Assembly (NCBI GenBank): GCA_900541415.1
Contig: UQJP01000015.1
Location: 1 to 64,000 of the forward strand
DNA length: 64,000 nucleotides
Direction: 5' to 3'
DNA from: an uncultured Odoribacter sp.
Lineage (GTDB): Bacteria > Bacteroidota > Bacteroidia > Bacteroidales > Marinifilaceae
Positions 7,270 through 15,346 of the stretch are shown here, piece by piece (positions within the stretch are counted from its first letter, which is position 1; each line of letters begins with the position of its first letter). A program made the translations under genes and the position numbers. Below the pieces are notes generated by a model. It ran no database searches. It was not told where the DNA came from and saw only the letters and a list, made by a program, of their open reading frames with translations.

Positions 7270-10035
7270 ATGAGCGAACAGAACATAGAATTGAAAGGAA
7301 TTCGGGTACACAATCTAAAAAATATCGACCTTAAAATCGGATTGAATAAATTGATCGTTATTACCGGAGTTTCGGGTAGTGGAAAATCATCGCTGGCATT
7401 CGATACACTTTATGCAGAAGGACAACGCAGATATGTAGAAAGCCTGTCTTCGTATGCCCGTCAGTTTTTGGGAAGGTTAAATAAACCGGAATGTGATTAT
7501 ATCAAGGGCATCCCTCCTGCCGTTGCTATCGAACAGAAAGTAAACACGTCGAACCCGCGTTCTACGGTAGGTACTTCTACCGAAATATACGATTATATCA
7601 AACTCTTATATGCCCGGGCGGGGAAAACCATTTCTCCCATTTCCGGACGTGAGGTGAAACGGGACAATGTAGACGACATTTCCCGCTTTATTTTAGAAAA
7701 CAACACGGGAAAAACAGTGATTATCCTGGCTCGTCCCGACAAACTGAATGAACCGGAAAGCCTGAAACTTCTATTAAGTCAGGGATTTACCCGTATCAAA
7801 GCCGGAAATGATTTTTTAAGGATAGACGATGTTGTCAGCCAGCAACAAAAAATAGCTGACGGAACAGATATATATTTGGTTATCGACCGTATTTCCATTA
7901 ATGAGGAACGGGATACGGTATCCCGTATTTCGGAATCGGTAGAAACAGCCCTGTATGAAGGAAACGGGGAATGTTTTATAGAACTCGACGGTAAGCTGCA
8001 TACATTTTCCAATCGGTTTGAAGCCGACGGTATAACTTTCGAGGTGCCTACGGTCAATACATTCAGCTTTAACTCCCCCATTGGCGCCTGCCCTCAATGT
8101 GAAGGTTATGGAAAAATCCTCGGAATCGATGAAGATTTAGTCGTTCCCAATAAATCGTTGAGTGTATATGAAGAAGCAATCATGTGCTGGCGGGGAGAAA
8201 AAATGAGCGAATGGAAAAACCATTTGGTGCAGAACGCACACAAAGTAAACTTTCCGGTGCACAAACCTTATTATGAACTTTCAGATGCAGAAAAAAAGCT
8301 TTTGTGGAACGGTTGCGCACATTTCCACGGAATCAATGACTTTTTCGCCTATCTGGAGTCGCAAAAATACAAGATACAAAACCGGGTGATGATTGCCCGG
8401 TATACAGGTAAAACCAGATGCCCCGCCTGTGGAGGTACACGATTAAAACCAGAGGCCAATAATGTGAAAATCGGAGGAAAATCCGTTCCTGAATTGGTAG
8501 AAATGCCAATCAGTGAATTGCAGGATTTTTTCGAACACCTTGAGCTGACTCCCTATCAAAGTAAAGTAGCGGAACGTATTTTACCGGACATTAAAAATCG
8601 ACTTGAATTTCTCATGGAAGTCGGTTTGGGGTATCTCACCCTGAATCGTCTTTCTTCATCGCTTTCCGGTGGAGAATCACAGCGAATAAATCTGGCCACT
8701 TCATTAGGGTCTGCTCTGGTGGGTTCCCTTTATATTTTGGACGAGCCGAGCATCGGCCTACATTCCAGGGATACCGAACAATTGATCCGTGTGTTGAAAA
8801 AATTACGTGATCTTGGAAATACGGTGATCGTAGTGGAACACGATGAAGATATTATCCGGGCTGCCGATGAAGTGATCGACATTGGCCCACAGGCAGGACG
8901 TTTGGGAGGTGAAGTCGTTTTTCAGGGCAATATGGAACAACTAAAGACTGCCGGAACACTTACCGCTGATTATATATTTGGTAAACGAAAGATTGAAGTT
9001 CCAAAACGTAGAAGACGATGGAACAAAAAGATAAGTATTAGCGGAGCAACTGAGAACAACCTGAAAAACATTACGGTGGACTTCCCGCTGGGAGTTATGA
9101 CGGCAATCACAGGAGTCAGTGGTTCCGGGAAAAGTACCCTGATCAAAACCATTTTAGTCCCTGCCCTGAAAAAGCAGTTCGGAGATAACACGGATCGCAG
9201 CGGCAGCTTTGACAAACTTTCAGGTGACCTGCGTGCTATCTGCGGAGTTGAATTTATCGATCAGAATCCGATCGGTAAGTCCACCCGTTCCAATCCCGTG
9301 ACCTATATAAAAGCATGGGATGATATTCGAAAAATATTTGCAGACACACAAGCCTCTAAGATACAGGGATTTAAACCCTCTCATTTTTCATTCAACGTTC
9401 CCGGCGGACGTTGCGAAGAATGCCAGGGAGAAGGTATCATTAAAGTAGAGATGCAATTTATGGCGGATGTTTTTCTGGAATGTGAACACTGCAAAGGAAA
9501 ACGCTTTAAAGAGGATGTGCTGGAAATTAAATATAAGGACAAAAACATTTACGACATCTTGGAAATGACCGTGAATCAGGCACTCGAATTTTTCTCTACC
9601 GGAAATGGCCATAGTGAACGCAGTATTGTCGAAAAACTACAAAAATTAGTCGATGTAGGCTTAGGATACGTAAAACTCGGTCAGTCCTCCAGCACTTTAA
9701 GTGGCGGGGAAAGCCAACGGGTGAAGTTAGCCTATCATCTAAGCAGAGAAAATGCCGAGCCCACCCTGTTCGTTTTCGACGAGCCAACCACCGGGTTACA
9801 TTTTCACGATATTCATAAGCTGATGTCATCGCTCGACGCCCTGATCCAAAGGGGACATTCGGTGCTGATCATCGAACACAACATGGATGTGATCAAATGT
9901 GCAGATTACGTTGTGGACTTAGGGCCGGAAGGAGGAAAAGACGGAGGCAATGTCGTATTTGCCGGGACACCGGAAGAATTGGTACAATGCCCGCAATCCT
10001 ATACGGGACATTATTTGAAAGAAAAGCTGGAATAA
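7270..10035 (+). CDS. uvrA: Excinuclease ABC subunit UvrA, variant zinc module
   Basis: A 921-residue tandem ABC ATPase that acts in nucleotide excision repair by locating DNA lesions and loading UvrB. Walker A of the first half is G-V-S-G-S-G-K-S (33-40), the UvrB-binding and insertion regions follow, and the signature L-S-G-G-E-S-Q-R occurs in both halves. The second zinc module is intact (C-E-E-C-Q-G-E-G and C-E-H-C-K-G-K). The first module is unusual: Cys274-x-x-Cys277 (A-C-P-Q-C-E-G-Y-G) is kept, but the partner Cys-x-x-Cys normally about 20 residues earlier is replaced by E-A-D-G-I-T-F. The early C-x-C-G after the Q-R-R-Y-V-E-S segment is also absent (S-P-I-S-G-R-E). This may be the second UvrA type of the phylum. 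pyrK follows after 29 bases. Confidence 0.93.
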   Translation: MSEQNIELKGIRVHNLKNIDLKIGLNKLIVITGVSGSGKSSLAFDTLYAEGQRRYVESLSSYARQFLGRLNKPECDYIKGIPPAVAIEQKVNTSNPRSTVGTSTEIYDYIKLLYARAGKTISPISGREVKRDNVDDISRFILENNTGKTVIILARPDKLNEPESLKLLLSQGFTRIKAGNDFLRIDDVVSQQQKIADGTDIYLVIDRISINEERDTVSRISESVETALYEGNGECFIELDGKLHTFSNRFEADGITFEVPTVNTFSFNSPIGACPQCEGYGKILGIDEDLVVPNKSLSVYEEAIMCWRGEKMSEWKNHLVQNAHKVNFPVHKPYYELSDAEKKLLWNGCAHFHGINDFFAYLESQKYKIQNRVMIARYTGKTRCPACGGTRLKPEANNVKIGGKSVPELVEMPISELQDFFEHLELTPYQSKVAERILPDIKNRLEFLMEVGLGYLTLNRLSSSLSGGESQRINLATSLGSALVGSLYILDEPSIGLHSRDTEQLIRVLKKLRDLGNTVIVVEHDEDIIRAADEVIDIGPQAGRLGGEVVFQGNMEQLKTAGTLTADYIFGKRKIEVPKRRRRWNKKISISGATENNLKNITVDFPLGVMTAITGVSGSGKSTLIKTILVPALKKQFGDNTDRSGSFDKLSGDLRAICGVEFIDQNPIGKSTRSNPVTYIKAWDDIRKIFADTQASKIQGFKPSHFSFNVPGGRCEECQGEGIIKVEMQFMADVFLECEHCKGKRFKEDVLEIKYKDKNIYDILEMTVNQALEFFSTGNGHSERSIVEKLQKLVDVGLGYVKLGQSSSTLSGGESQRVKLAYHLSRENAEPTLFVFDEPTTGLHFHDIHKLMSSLDALIQRGHSVLIIEHNMDVIKCADYVVDLGPEGGKDGGNVVFAGTPEELVQCPQSYTGHYLKEKLE

Positions 10036-10064
10036 TTACAAATTTTGCGTGCAATATAAAACGA

Positions 10065-10826
10065 ATGAAGAAAATTCTTGATCTAACCGTAAAGGAAAAC
10101 CGGAAACTAAACGAAGATAATTTCCTATTGGTTCTCCATTCTCCGGAATTACCCGAAATCAATGCCGGGCAATTTGTTAATGTAAAAGTTGAAGATTCTC
10201 CTTCCACTTTCCTGCGCCGCCCCATTTCTATACACGACGTAGATGCAGCACAGGGCCTGCTTTATTTATTGGTAAAAATTGCAGGCAAGGGAACAGAAAA
10301 ACTATCTACCATACAGCCCGGAGAAAAATTGAACATTATACTACCATTGGGCAATTGGTTTTCACAACCCCCAAAGGGTAAATGTTTACTGGTAGGCGGC
10401 GGTGTGGGGATCGCTCCACTACTCCATTTATCCAAAGAATTACGGGCAAAGGGATTATCTCCTGTGGTATTGATCGGAACCCGCAGTTCAAAAGATATTG
10501 TACAACAAAAAGAATTTGAAAAATATTCGACGGTATACTACACAACCGAAGACGGAAGCTATGGAGAGAAAGGCTATCCTACCCAACATTCCATATTAAA
10601 TGAAAGGTTCGATCATATTTTTTGTTGCGGGCCGGAACCTATGATGAAAGCAGTTGCAAGGTATGCTTATTCTAAGAATATAGATTGTGAAGTGTCTTTA
10701 GAAAATATGATGGCATGTGGTATCGGGGCTTGCCTTTGCTGTGTAAACGATACGAAAGAAGGACATAAATGTGTGTGTACAGAGGGACCCGTGTTTAATA
10801 TAAATGATTTGAAATGGCAGATTTAA
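10065..10826 (+). CDS. pyrK: Dihydroorotate dehydrogenase B, electron transfer subunit PyrK
   Basis: A 253-residue flavoprotein of the ferredoxin-reductase type. It has an FAD-binding barrel (R-R-P-I-S near 47-51), an NAD-binding region (L-V-G-G-G-V-G-I-A-P-L) and a C-terminal 2Fe-2S site (C218-G-I-G-A-C223-L-C-C226, then Cys236/Cys238). PyrK passes electrons from dihydroorotate oxidation in PyrD to NAD+. I chose the ATG at 10065; an upstream extension in the same frame runs inside uvrA. The stop overlaps the pyrD start by 13 bases, so the two subunits are translationally coupled. Confidence 0.95.
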   Translation: MKKILDLTVKENRKLNEDNFLLVLHSPELPEINAGQFVNVKVEDSPSTFLRRPISIHDVDAAQGLLYLLVKIAGKGTEKLSTIQPGEKLNIILPLGNWFSQPPKGKCLLVGGGVGIAPLLHLSKELRAKGLSPVVLIGTRSSKDIVQQKEFEKYSTVYYTTEDGSYGEKGYPTQHSILNERFDHIFCCGPEPMMKAVARYAYSKNIDCEVSLENMMACGIGACLCCVNDTKEGHKCVCTEGPVFNINDLKWQI

Positions 10827-11719
10827 GTATAAATATCAACGGACTGGATTTAAAAAACCCGGTACTTACAGCTTCAGGTACTTTTGGTTACGGCACCGAA
10901 TTTCAAGATTTTATTCAACTGGATCGATTGGGAGGATTTATCGTAAAAGGCACTACCCTGAAACATCGGGAAGGCAATCCTTACCCCCGTATGGCGGAAA
11001 CCCCTTCCGGCATGTTAAACGCCGTAGGTTTGCAAAATAAAGGAGTAGATTATTTTATCAAGCATATTTATCCTGAAATCAAAGATATATCCACGAATAT
11101 ATTGGTAAATGTTTCAGGGTCTACGATTCCCGATTATGTGGCTACTGCTGAAAAAATTAATGCATTAGAAAATATCCCGGGAATAGAACTGAACATATCC
11201 TGCCCCAATGTGAAAGAAGGTGGTATGGCTTTCGGAACCAGTTGTCATTCCGCAGCCGAAGTTGTGAAAGCAGTCCGGCAAGTCTACCGAAAGCATCTAA
11301 TGGTGAAACTATCTCCTAACGTTACGAACATTCAGGAAATAGCTTTAGCGGCAGAAGCCGAAGGAGCTGACTCCGTATCCCTGATCAACACGATTTTGGG
11401 TATGGCAATCGATGCTAAAAAACGTCGCCCGTTATTAAGTACGGTAACCGGAGGGCTCAGCGGGGCTTGTGTAAAACCTATCGCTCTTCGGATGGTGTGG
11501 CAGGTAGCAAAAGCCGTTCACATTCCTGTTGTCGGATTAGGCGGAATTATGAGCGCTACGGATGCGATTGAATTTATGTTAGCGGGAGCTTCGGCCATAC
11601 AGATCGGAACAGCTAATTTTATCGATCCGGCTGTTACGATTAAGGTAATTGAAGGAATTGATGCTTACCTGGAGGAAAATGGATTCAAATCCGTAAAAGA
11701 AATTATCGGGTTGGTATAA
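10814..11719 (+). CDS. pyrD: Dihydroorotate dehydrogenase B, catalytic subunit
   Basis: A 301-residue FMN-dependent class 1B dihydroorotate dehydrogenase of pyrimidine synthesis, using NAD+ through PyrK. Motifs are N-P-V-L-T-A-S-G-T-F-G (15-25), the K-G-T-T substrate strand, E-L-N-I-S-C-P-N-V with the catalytic Cys130, V-K-L-S-P-N and the FMN-phosphate loop G-L-G-G-I. The length is normal. It overlaps pyrK by 13 bases. The next gene is convergent, and only about 50 bases lie between the two stops, with no strong terminator. Confidence 0.96.
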   Translation: MADLSININGLDLKNPVLTASGTFGYGTEFQDFIQLDRLGGFIVKGTTLKHREGNPYPRMAETPSGMLNAVGLQNKGVDYFIKHIYPEIKDISTNILVNVSGSTIPDYVATAEKINALENIPGIELNISCPNVKEGGMAFGTSCHSAAEVVKAVRQVYRKHLMVKLSPNVTNIQEIALAAEAEGADSVSLINTILGMAIDAKKRRPLLSTVTGGLSGACVKPIALRMVWQVAKAVHIPVVGLGGIMSATDAIEFMLAGASAIQIGTANFIDPAVTIKVIEGIDAYLEENGFKSVKEIIGLV

Positions 11720-11771
11720 TTTTCCGGACACCCTGCTTTTAATCGGCTTGTAAAAATATTGAAAAAAGATA

Positions 11772-12218
11772 TTATAGGTCTTTAGAATAGTCCTCAAAGC
11801 TCCCGTCACTGAAAAACAATATAATCCTTTTTATTTTTTTAGTGGCGGGAGTTTGCATAATGGCTTCGGCTACTTCTGTTTCCGGCGAGAAAGCCTGTTT
11901 TGTTGGTGGCTGATTGTGAACTGTTACTTCTTCCTGTTTTTCCGTTTCCATCGTTTCTGTTAAAGGTTTCCGAAAGGAAACTCCAGATTGCTTTTCTTTT
12001 TCCGATGAAATATTAAATAACTCTCCTTTGCCGGAAATCAGCCAATTCAAATTCACATCGGGGAATGCCTGTGCTATTTTATCCAGCACATCGAATCCCG
12101 GCTTACTACGACCATTCAAAATATGCGACATCGCAGAAGCGTTAACTTTAATAAGGGCGGCAAACTTTGTTGCTGTCAGTCCTTTCTCCTCTAAAAGTAG
12201 CTTAAATCTCTCTTGCAT
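11772..12218 (-). CDS. XRE-family helix-turn-helix regulator
   Basis: A 148-residue protein with an N-terminal HTH_XRE domain (about residues 3-62): M-Q-E-R-F-K-L-L-L-E-E-K-G-L-T-A-T-K-F-A with recognition-helix region N-A-S-A-M-S-H-I-L-N-G-R-S-K-P. After a helix ending in W-L-I-S-G-K-G-E there is a low-complexity Glu/Gln/Thr linker. A conserved-looking C-terminal motif (I-K-R-I-I-L-F-F-S-D-G-S-F-E-D-Y) closes the protein. It has no cofactor domain I can name. Its promoter has a palindromic site on the -7 element, which suggests autorepression, and four further copies of the site lie upstream. Confidence 0.85.
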   Translation of the reverse strand: MQERFKLLLEEKGLTATKFAALIKVNASAMSHILNGRSKPGFDVLDKIAQAFPDVNLNWLISGKGELFNISSEKEKQSGVSFRKPLTETMETEKQEEVTVHNQPPTKQAFSPETEVAEAIMQTPATKKIKRIILFFSDGSFEDYSKDL

Positions 12219-12233
12219 ATTGTAATTAATATC

Positions 12234-12247
12234 GTTACAAATGTAAC
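12234..12247 (-). promoter_or_regulatory. Operator site 1 on the XRE gene promoter
   Basis: GTTACAAATGTAAC has perfect 6-base arms. On the minus strand its core reads TACATTTG (12245-12238), an exact TAnnTTTG -7 element. Minus-strand TTTG at 12268-12265 lies 19 bases further upstream. Binding here would block the promoter of the XRE gene, whose ATG is at 12218. Confidence 0.75.
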
Positions 12248-12268
12248 CACATTTTTTGAATTCTCAAA

Positions 12269-12304
12269 ATTACACATGTAACACAATAATGTTACATGTG
12301 TAAT
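12269..12304. promoter_or_regulatory. Operator sites 2 and 3, paired palindromes
   Basis: ATTACACATGTAAC (12269-12282) and GTTACATGTGTAAT (12291-12304) each fit RTTACA-NN-TGTAAY. They are exact reverse complements of each other, so they also form one large inverted repeat with an 8-base centre. Their centres are 22 bases apart, about two helical turns, which would allow cooperative binding on one DNA face. Confidence 0.7.
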
Positions 12305-12702
12305 ACACTTAAATGAATAAACCTTATCTTAAAAGCTAAAGTATTGTCTACGAATTAATTCACAAACAAATAAAGCAACCGGAGGATGCTATATCTTGAT
12401 ATTCAGGTATTTAATGTATGGTAACAAAGAAAAATAACCTTATTTTATCATAAAGTAAAACATCAATAACTATGACGTATAATACTGATAATTCAATACA
12501 TAAAACAAATAAATATATTTAAAACCCTTATTTTTCGGCTTCAATCTTTCAGTATCGCTTGTAAAATCTAAATAAAAACATGATATTTACATAGATAAAT
12601 AGCTGGTTTTGATTGTATTATATATACAAAACAACTATGTGCATAAAAATTGCATATTCAGAATTGACATTTGTAAAAAAATGTGATTGCCCCTCTCCTT
12701 TG

Positions 12703-12716
12703 ATTACACTTGTAAT
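12703..12716. promoter_or_regulatory. Operator site 4
   Basis: ATTACACTTGTAAT is a fifth-family member of the same palindrome with perfect 6-base arms. It lies upstream of the -33 element of a rightward promoter (12732-12761). Confidence 0.65.
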
Positions 12717-12731
12717 TAATTTAAACTACTC

Positions 12732-12765
12732 TTGCGTTGTGTTTCTGTAACATTACATTTGTAAC
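12732..12765 (+). promoter_or_regulatory. Rightward promoter with operator site 5
   Basis: TTG at 12732-12734 is followed after 19 bases by TACATTTG at 12754-12761, an exact -7 match. The -7 element lies inside the palindrome ATTACATTTGTAAC (12752-12765), the same arrangement as at the XRE promoter. A transcript from here would run into pepP after about 130 bases. Confidence 0.65.
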
Positions 12766-12843
12766 ATCCAATAAAACCACCCTTTTCCTTCTGACAGGGT
12801 AAACCTGAGGATTCCATCGGAACATTCTCGTTTTTCTTCTTTA

Positions 12844-12874
12844 TTGTATTATCACTTAATTCTTTTTATATTTG
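12844..12874 (+). promoter_or_regulatory. Proximal promoter of pepP
   Basis: TTG at 12844-12846, 20 bases, then TATATTTG at 12867-12874. It lies 22 bases before the pepP ATG and carries no palindrome, so it could give constitutive expression. Confidence 0.6.
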
Positions 12875-12896
12875 ATGAAATTTAAAAATTTCGGTT

Positions 12897-14675
12897 ATGA
12901 CGATAAATGAAAAACTTTCGGCTTTACGGGAGATTATGGATAGAGAATGTATAGATGCCTATATTATATCGGGAACTGACCCTCACAACAGCGAATATCT
13001 TCCGGCAGCCTGGCAACAACGGGAATGGATTTCCGGTTTTACCGGTTCTTTTGGGACGGTGGTCGTCACGGCTAAGGAAGCAGGCTTGTGGACAGATACC
13101 CGTTATTTTATTCAGGCAGCAAAACAACTGGAAGGTAGCGGCATTCAGTTGCACAAACTAAGGGTGCCGGATGCCGTGGATTATCCGGAGTGGCTGGGGC
13201 AAAATTTGGATTCAGGAAGCAAAGTCGGTTTAGATAGCTTTTGTACTTCTGTCAATACGATGAAACACCTGCAAGGTATACTGAATCCACAAAATATAAA
13301 AGTTGTTGAGAAAACGGATTTATTGGGAGAACTCTGGCTGGATCGTCCCGCCCTGCCTGAAAATCCGGTATTTCCGGTAAAAGCGGAAATAGCCGGTGAA
13401 ACTATTAAAGAAAAACTTCAAAGAATACAGGATTATCTTGCAGTAAATAACGCTGATTACTATTTATTCAGCAGTTTGGATGAAATTGCCTGGTTGTATA
13501 ATATAAGATGCAATGACATTCCCTATAATCCGGTAGCAATCAGTTATGCCATTGTCGGCCGGGAACGTTCCTATTGGTTTGTGAAACAGCGAAAAGTATC
13601 CCGGGAAATTACAGCCCTTCTTGAAAAGGAAGGAATCGAAATCAGGGATTATCATCATTTGTTCTTATTTTTGGACGAACTTCCCCAAACAGTAAGTTTT
13701 TGTGTAGATACAAACACCCTGAATTACGCAGTATACCATAAGATTGCATCCAAATTTCCAGTCACAGAAAAAGAATCCCCTGTTATTCTGGCCAAGGCCA
13801 TTAAAAATGCAACTGAAATAGCAGGAATCCGGGAGGCTTGCATCAAAGACAGCGTGGCTATGACCAAATTCTTTTATTGGATGGAAAGTAATATCGCCAA
13901 CCATTTAACAGAAACCAGTGTTTCCGATAAACTGACAGCTCTCCGGGCAGAAAACGAAGGCTATGTTTCGGATAGTTTCGGCAATATTTCCGCTTATGGG
14001 AAAAATGCCGCTCTCCCGCATTATTCCGCCGTACGGGGTAAAGATGCGGAATTACAGCCACATGGACTATACTTGGTGGATTCGGGCGGCCAATATACGC
14101 ACGGAACGACAGACATCACCCGCACTATCCCGTTGGGAGAATTAACCGAACAGGAAAAGGAAGACTATACCTTAGTATTACAAGGGATGATCGATCTAAG
14201 CCTTTGCCGTTTTCCAAAAGGGACAAGCGGTTGTAATATAGATATTATTGCCCGGCAACCCTTGTGGCAGAAATTAAGGAATTTCGGACATGGAACGGGT
14301 CATGGCATCGGCTTTTTCCTAAACGTACACGAAGGTCCGCAAGCCATCCGCCAGGATTTAAAACAACAACCGATTCTTCCGGGAATGTTGACTTCGGATG
14401 AACCGGGACTTTACCGGGAAGGAGCACATGGCATCCGGCATGAAAACATGATTCTTTCCGTACCTGTCGAGAGCAATGAATTTGGAGAATGGCTGGGATT
14501 TGAAACATTAACACTTTGCTATTTCGACACTTCTGCCCTTCTGGTTGAACTTTTAAGTGAACAACAGAAAAAATGGCTAAACGATTACCATCGTAACGTA
14601 TATGAAAAAACAGCCCCTTTTCTATCGCCTGAAGAAAAACAATGGCTGGCTGAAAAAACAAAGCCTATCCAATAA
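12897..14675 (+). CDS. Xaa-Pro aminopeptidase (aminopeptidase P, M24B)
   Basis: A 592-residue cytoplasmic metallopeptidase that removes N-terminal residues preceding proline. It has the three-part architecture of the long aminopeptidase P type: two creatinase-like N-terminal domains (about 1-300), the pita-bread catalytic domain (about 310-530) and a C-terminal extension. Metal ligands visible are Asp395, Asp406, His469, Glu502 and Glu516 in the motifs D-S-G-G-Q-Y-T-H-G-T-T-D, G-T-G-H-G-I-G, D-E-P-G-L-Y and R-H-E-N. There is no signal peptide. It is a single-gene unit closed by a hairpin, possibly under the XRE regulator through operator site 5. Confidence 0.95.
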   Translation: MTINEKLSALREIMDRECIDAYIISGTDPHNSEYLPAAWQQREWISGFTGSFGTVVVTAKEAGLWTDTRYFIQAAKQLEGSGIQLHKLRVPDAVDYPEWLGQNLDSGSKVGLDSFCTSVNTMKHLQGILNPQNIKVVEKTDLLGELWLDRPALPENPVFPVKAEIAGETIKEKLQRIQDYLAVNNADYYLFSSLDEIAWLYNIRCNDIPYNPVAISYAIVGRERSYWFVKQRKVSREITALLEKEGIEIRDYHHLFLFLDELPQTVSFCVDTNTLNYAVYHKIASKFPVTEKESPVILAKAIKNATEIAGIREACIKDSVAMTKFFYWMESNIANHLTETSVSDKLTALRAENEGYVSDSFGNISAYGKNAALPHYSAVRGKDAELQPHGLYLVDSGGQYTHGTTDITRTIPLGELTEQEKEDYTLVLQGMIDLSLCRFPKGTSGCNIDIIARQPLWQKLRNFGHGTGHGIGFFLNVHEGPQAIRQDLKQQPILPGMLTSDEPGLYREGAHGIRHENMILSVPVESNEFGEWLGFETLTLCYFDTSALLVELLSEQQKKWLNDYHRNVYEKTAPFLSPEEKQWLAEKTKPIQ

Positions 14676-14680
14676 TATTT

Positions 14681-14718
14681 TAACTATGGCTGAATTCTTA
14701 TTCATTCAGCCATAGTTA
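14681..14718 (+). terminator. Hairpin after the aminopeptidase P gene
   Basis: A perfect 15-base stem (14681-14695 with 14704-14718) and an 8-base loop follow 5 bases after the stop. There is no strong T-run behind it, so termination is likely but less certain than at other sites. Confidence 0.65.
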
Positions 14719-14812
14719 TTTAATGGAATTTTAGAAATTCGTTCTCCCGCTCTATTTTTATTCTTTTCAACGCAACCTTTCACACTCTTTTGCATCTTTA
14801 TATCGAAAGTCA

Positions 14813-15346
14813 ATGTGTAAATTGGATCAGATCATCGATAAATGTAAAAATGGCGACCGTCGCGCTGCTGAACAGCTTTATAAAATGTTTTCAGCAAAGA
14901 TGTTTGCCGTATGCATCCAATTTTCAAAAGACCGGGCAGAAGCGGAAGATAATTTGCAAGACGGATTTATTAAAATTTTCCACTCACTCGATCAGTACAC
15001 AGGAAAGGGTTCTTTCGAAGGCTGGATGAAGAGAATTTTCATTAATACGGCATTGGAAAAATTCCGGAAGAACCGCCCTCTGCAATTAGTTGAAGAGTTT
15101 CCTGATATTGAAACAGAAGATATTGGAGAAGATGTGATCATCCCGGAAGACGTGTTGACGGGATTTGTCGATCAGTTGCCGGAAAAATATCGTTTGGTAT
15201 TCAACCTGTATGTAGCCGAAGAAATGTCTCATAAAGAAATTGCGGCATTGGCGGGAATTACGGAGGGAACTTCCAAATCAAATCTGGCCAGGGCAAGGGA
15301 TATATTAAAAAGAAAAGTAAAGGAGTATTTAAAACATGAGCAATAA
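14813..15346 (+). CDS. ECF-type RNA polymerase sigma factor
   Basis: A 177-residue sigma-70 family protein with regions 2 and 4 only. Region 2 (about 10-75) has R-R-A-A-E-Q-L-Y-K, D-N-L-Q-D-G-F-I-K-I-F and F-E-G-W-M-K-R-I-F-I-N-T-A. Region 4 (about 115-170) has L-P-E-K-Y-R-L-V-F-N-L-Y, then M-S-H-K-E-I-A-A-L-A-G-I-T-E-G-T-S-K-S-N-L-A-R-A. It directs RNA polymerase to a small regulon, usually in response to an envelope signal. The stop overlaps the next gene by 11 bases, which marks that gene as its likely membrane partner. Confidence 0.93.
   Translation: MCKLDQIIDKCKNGDRRAAEQLYKMFSAKMFAVCIQFSKDRAEAEDNLQDGFIKIFHSLDQYTGKGSFEGWMKRIFINTALEKFRKNRPLQLVEEFPDIETEDIGEDVIIPEDVLTGFVDQLPEKYRLVFNLYVAEEMSHKEIAALAGITEGTSKSNLARARDILKRKVKEYLKHEQ

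Larger units (their letters stand above)
12219..12896. other. 678-base AT-rich intergenic region between divergent genes
   Basis: No convincing protein gene is present; the longest small frames (for example 37 codons from ATG 12637) have no start context or recognisable content. The region holds five RTTACA-NN-TGTAAY palindromes, two promoter-like elements for pepP and the promoter of the XRE gene. The middle part, about 12310-12700, is AT-rich with no recognisable element; it could hide a small RNA. Confidence 0.6.

Noticed and set aside
12637..12750. A 37-codon frame with four cysteines inside the operator region.
   Set aside because: It overlaps operator site 4 and has no start context; chance is the simplest explanation.
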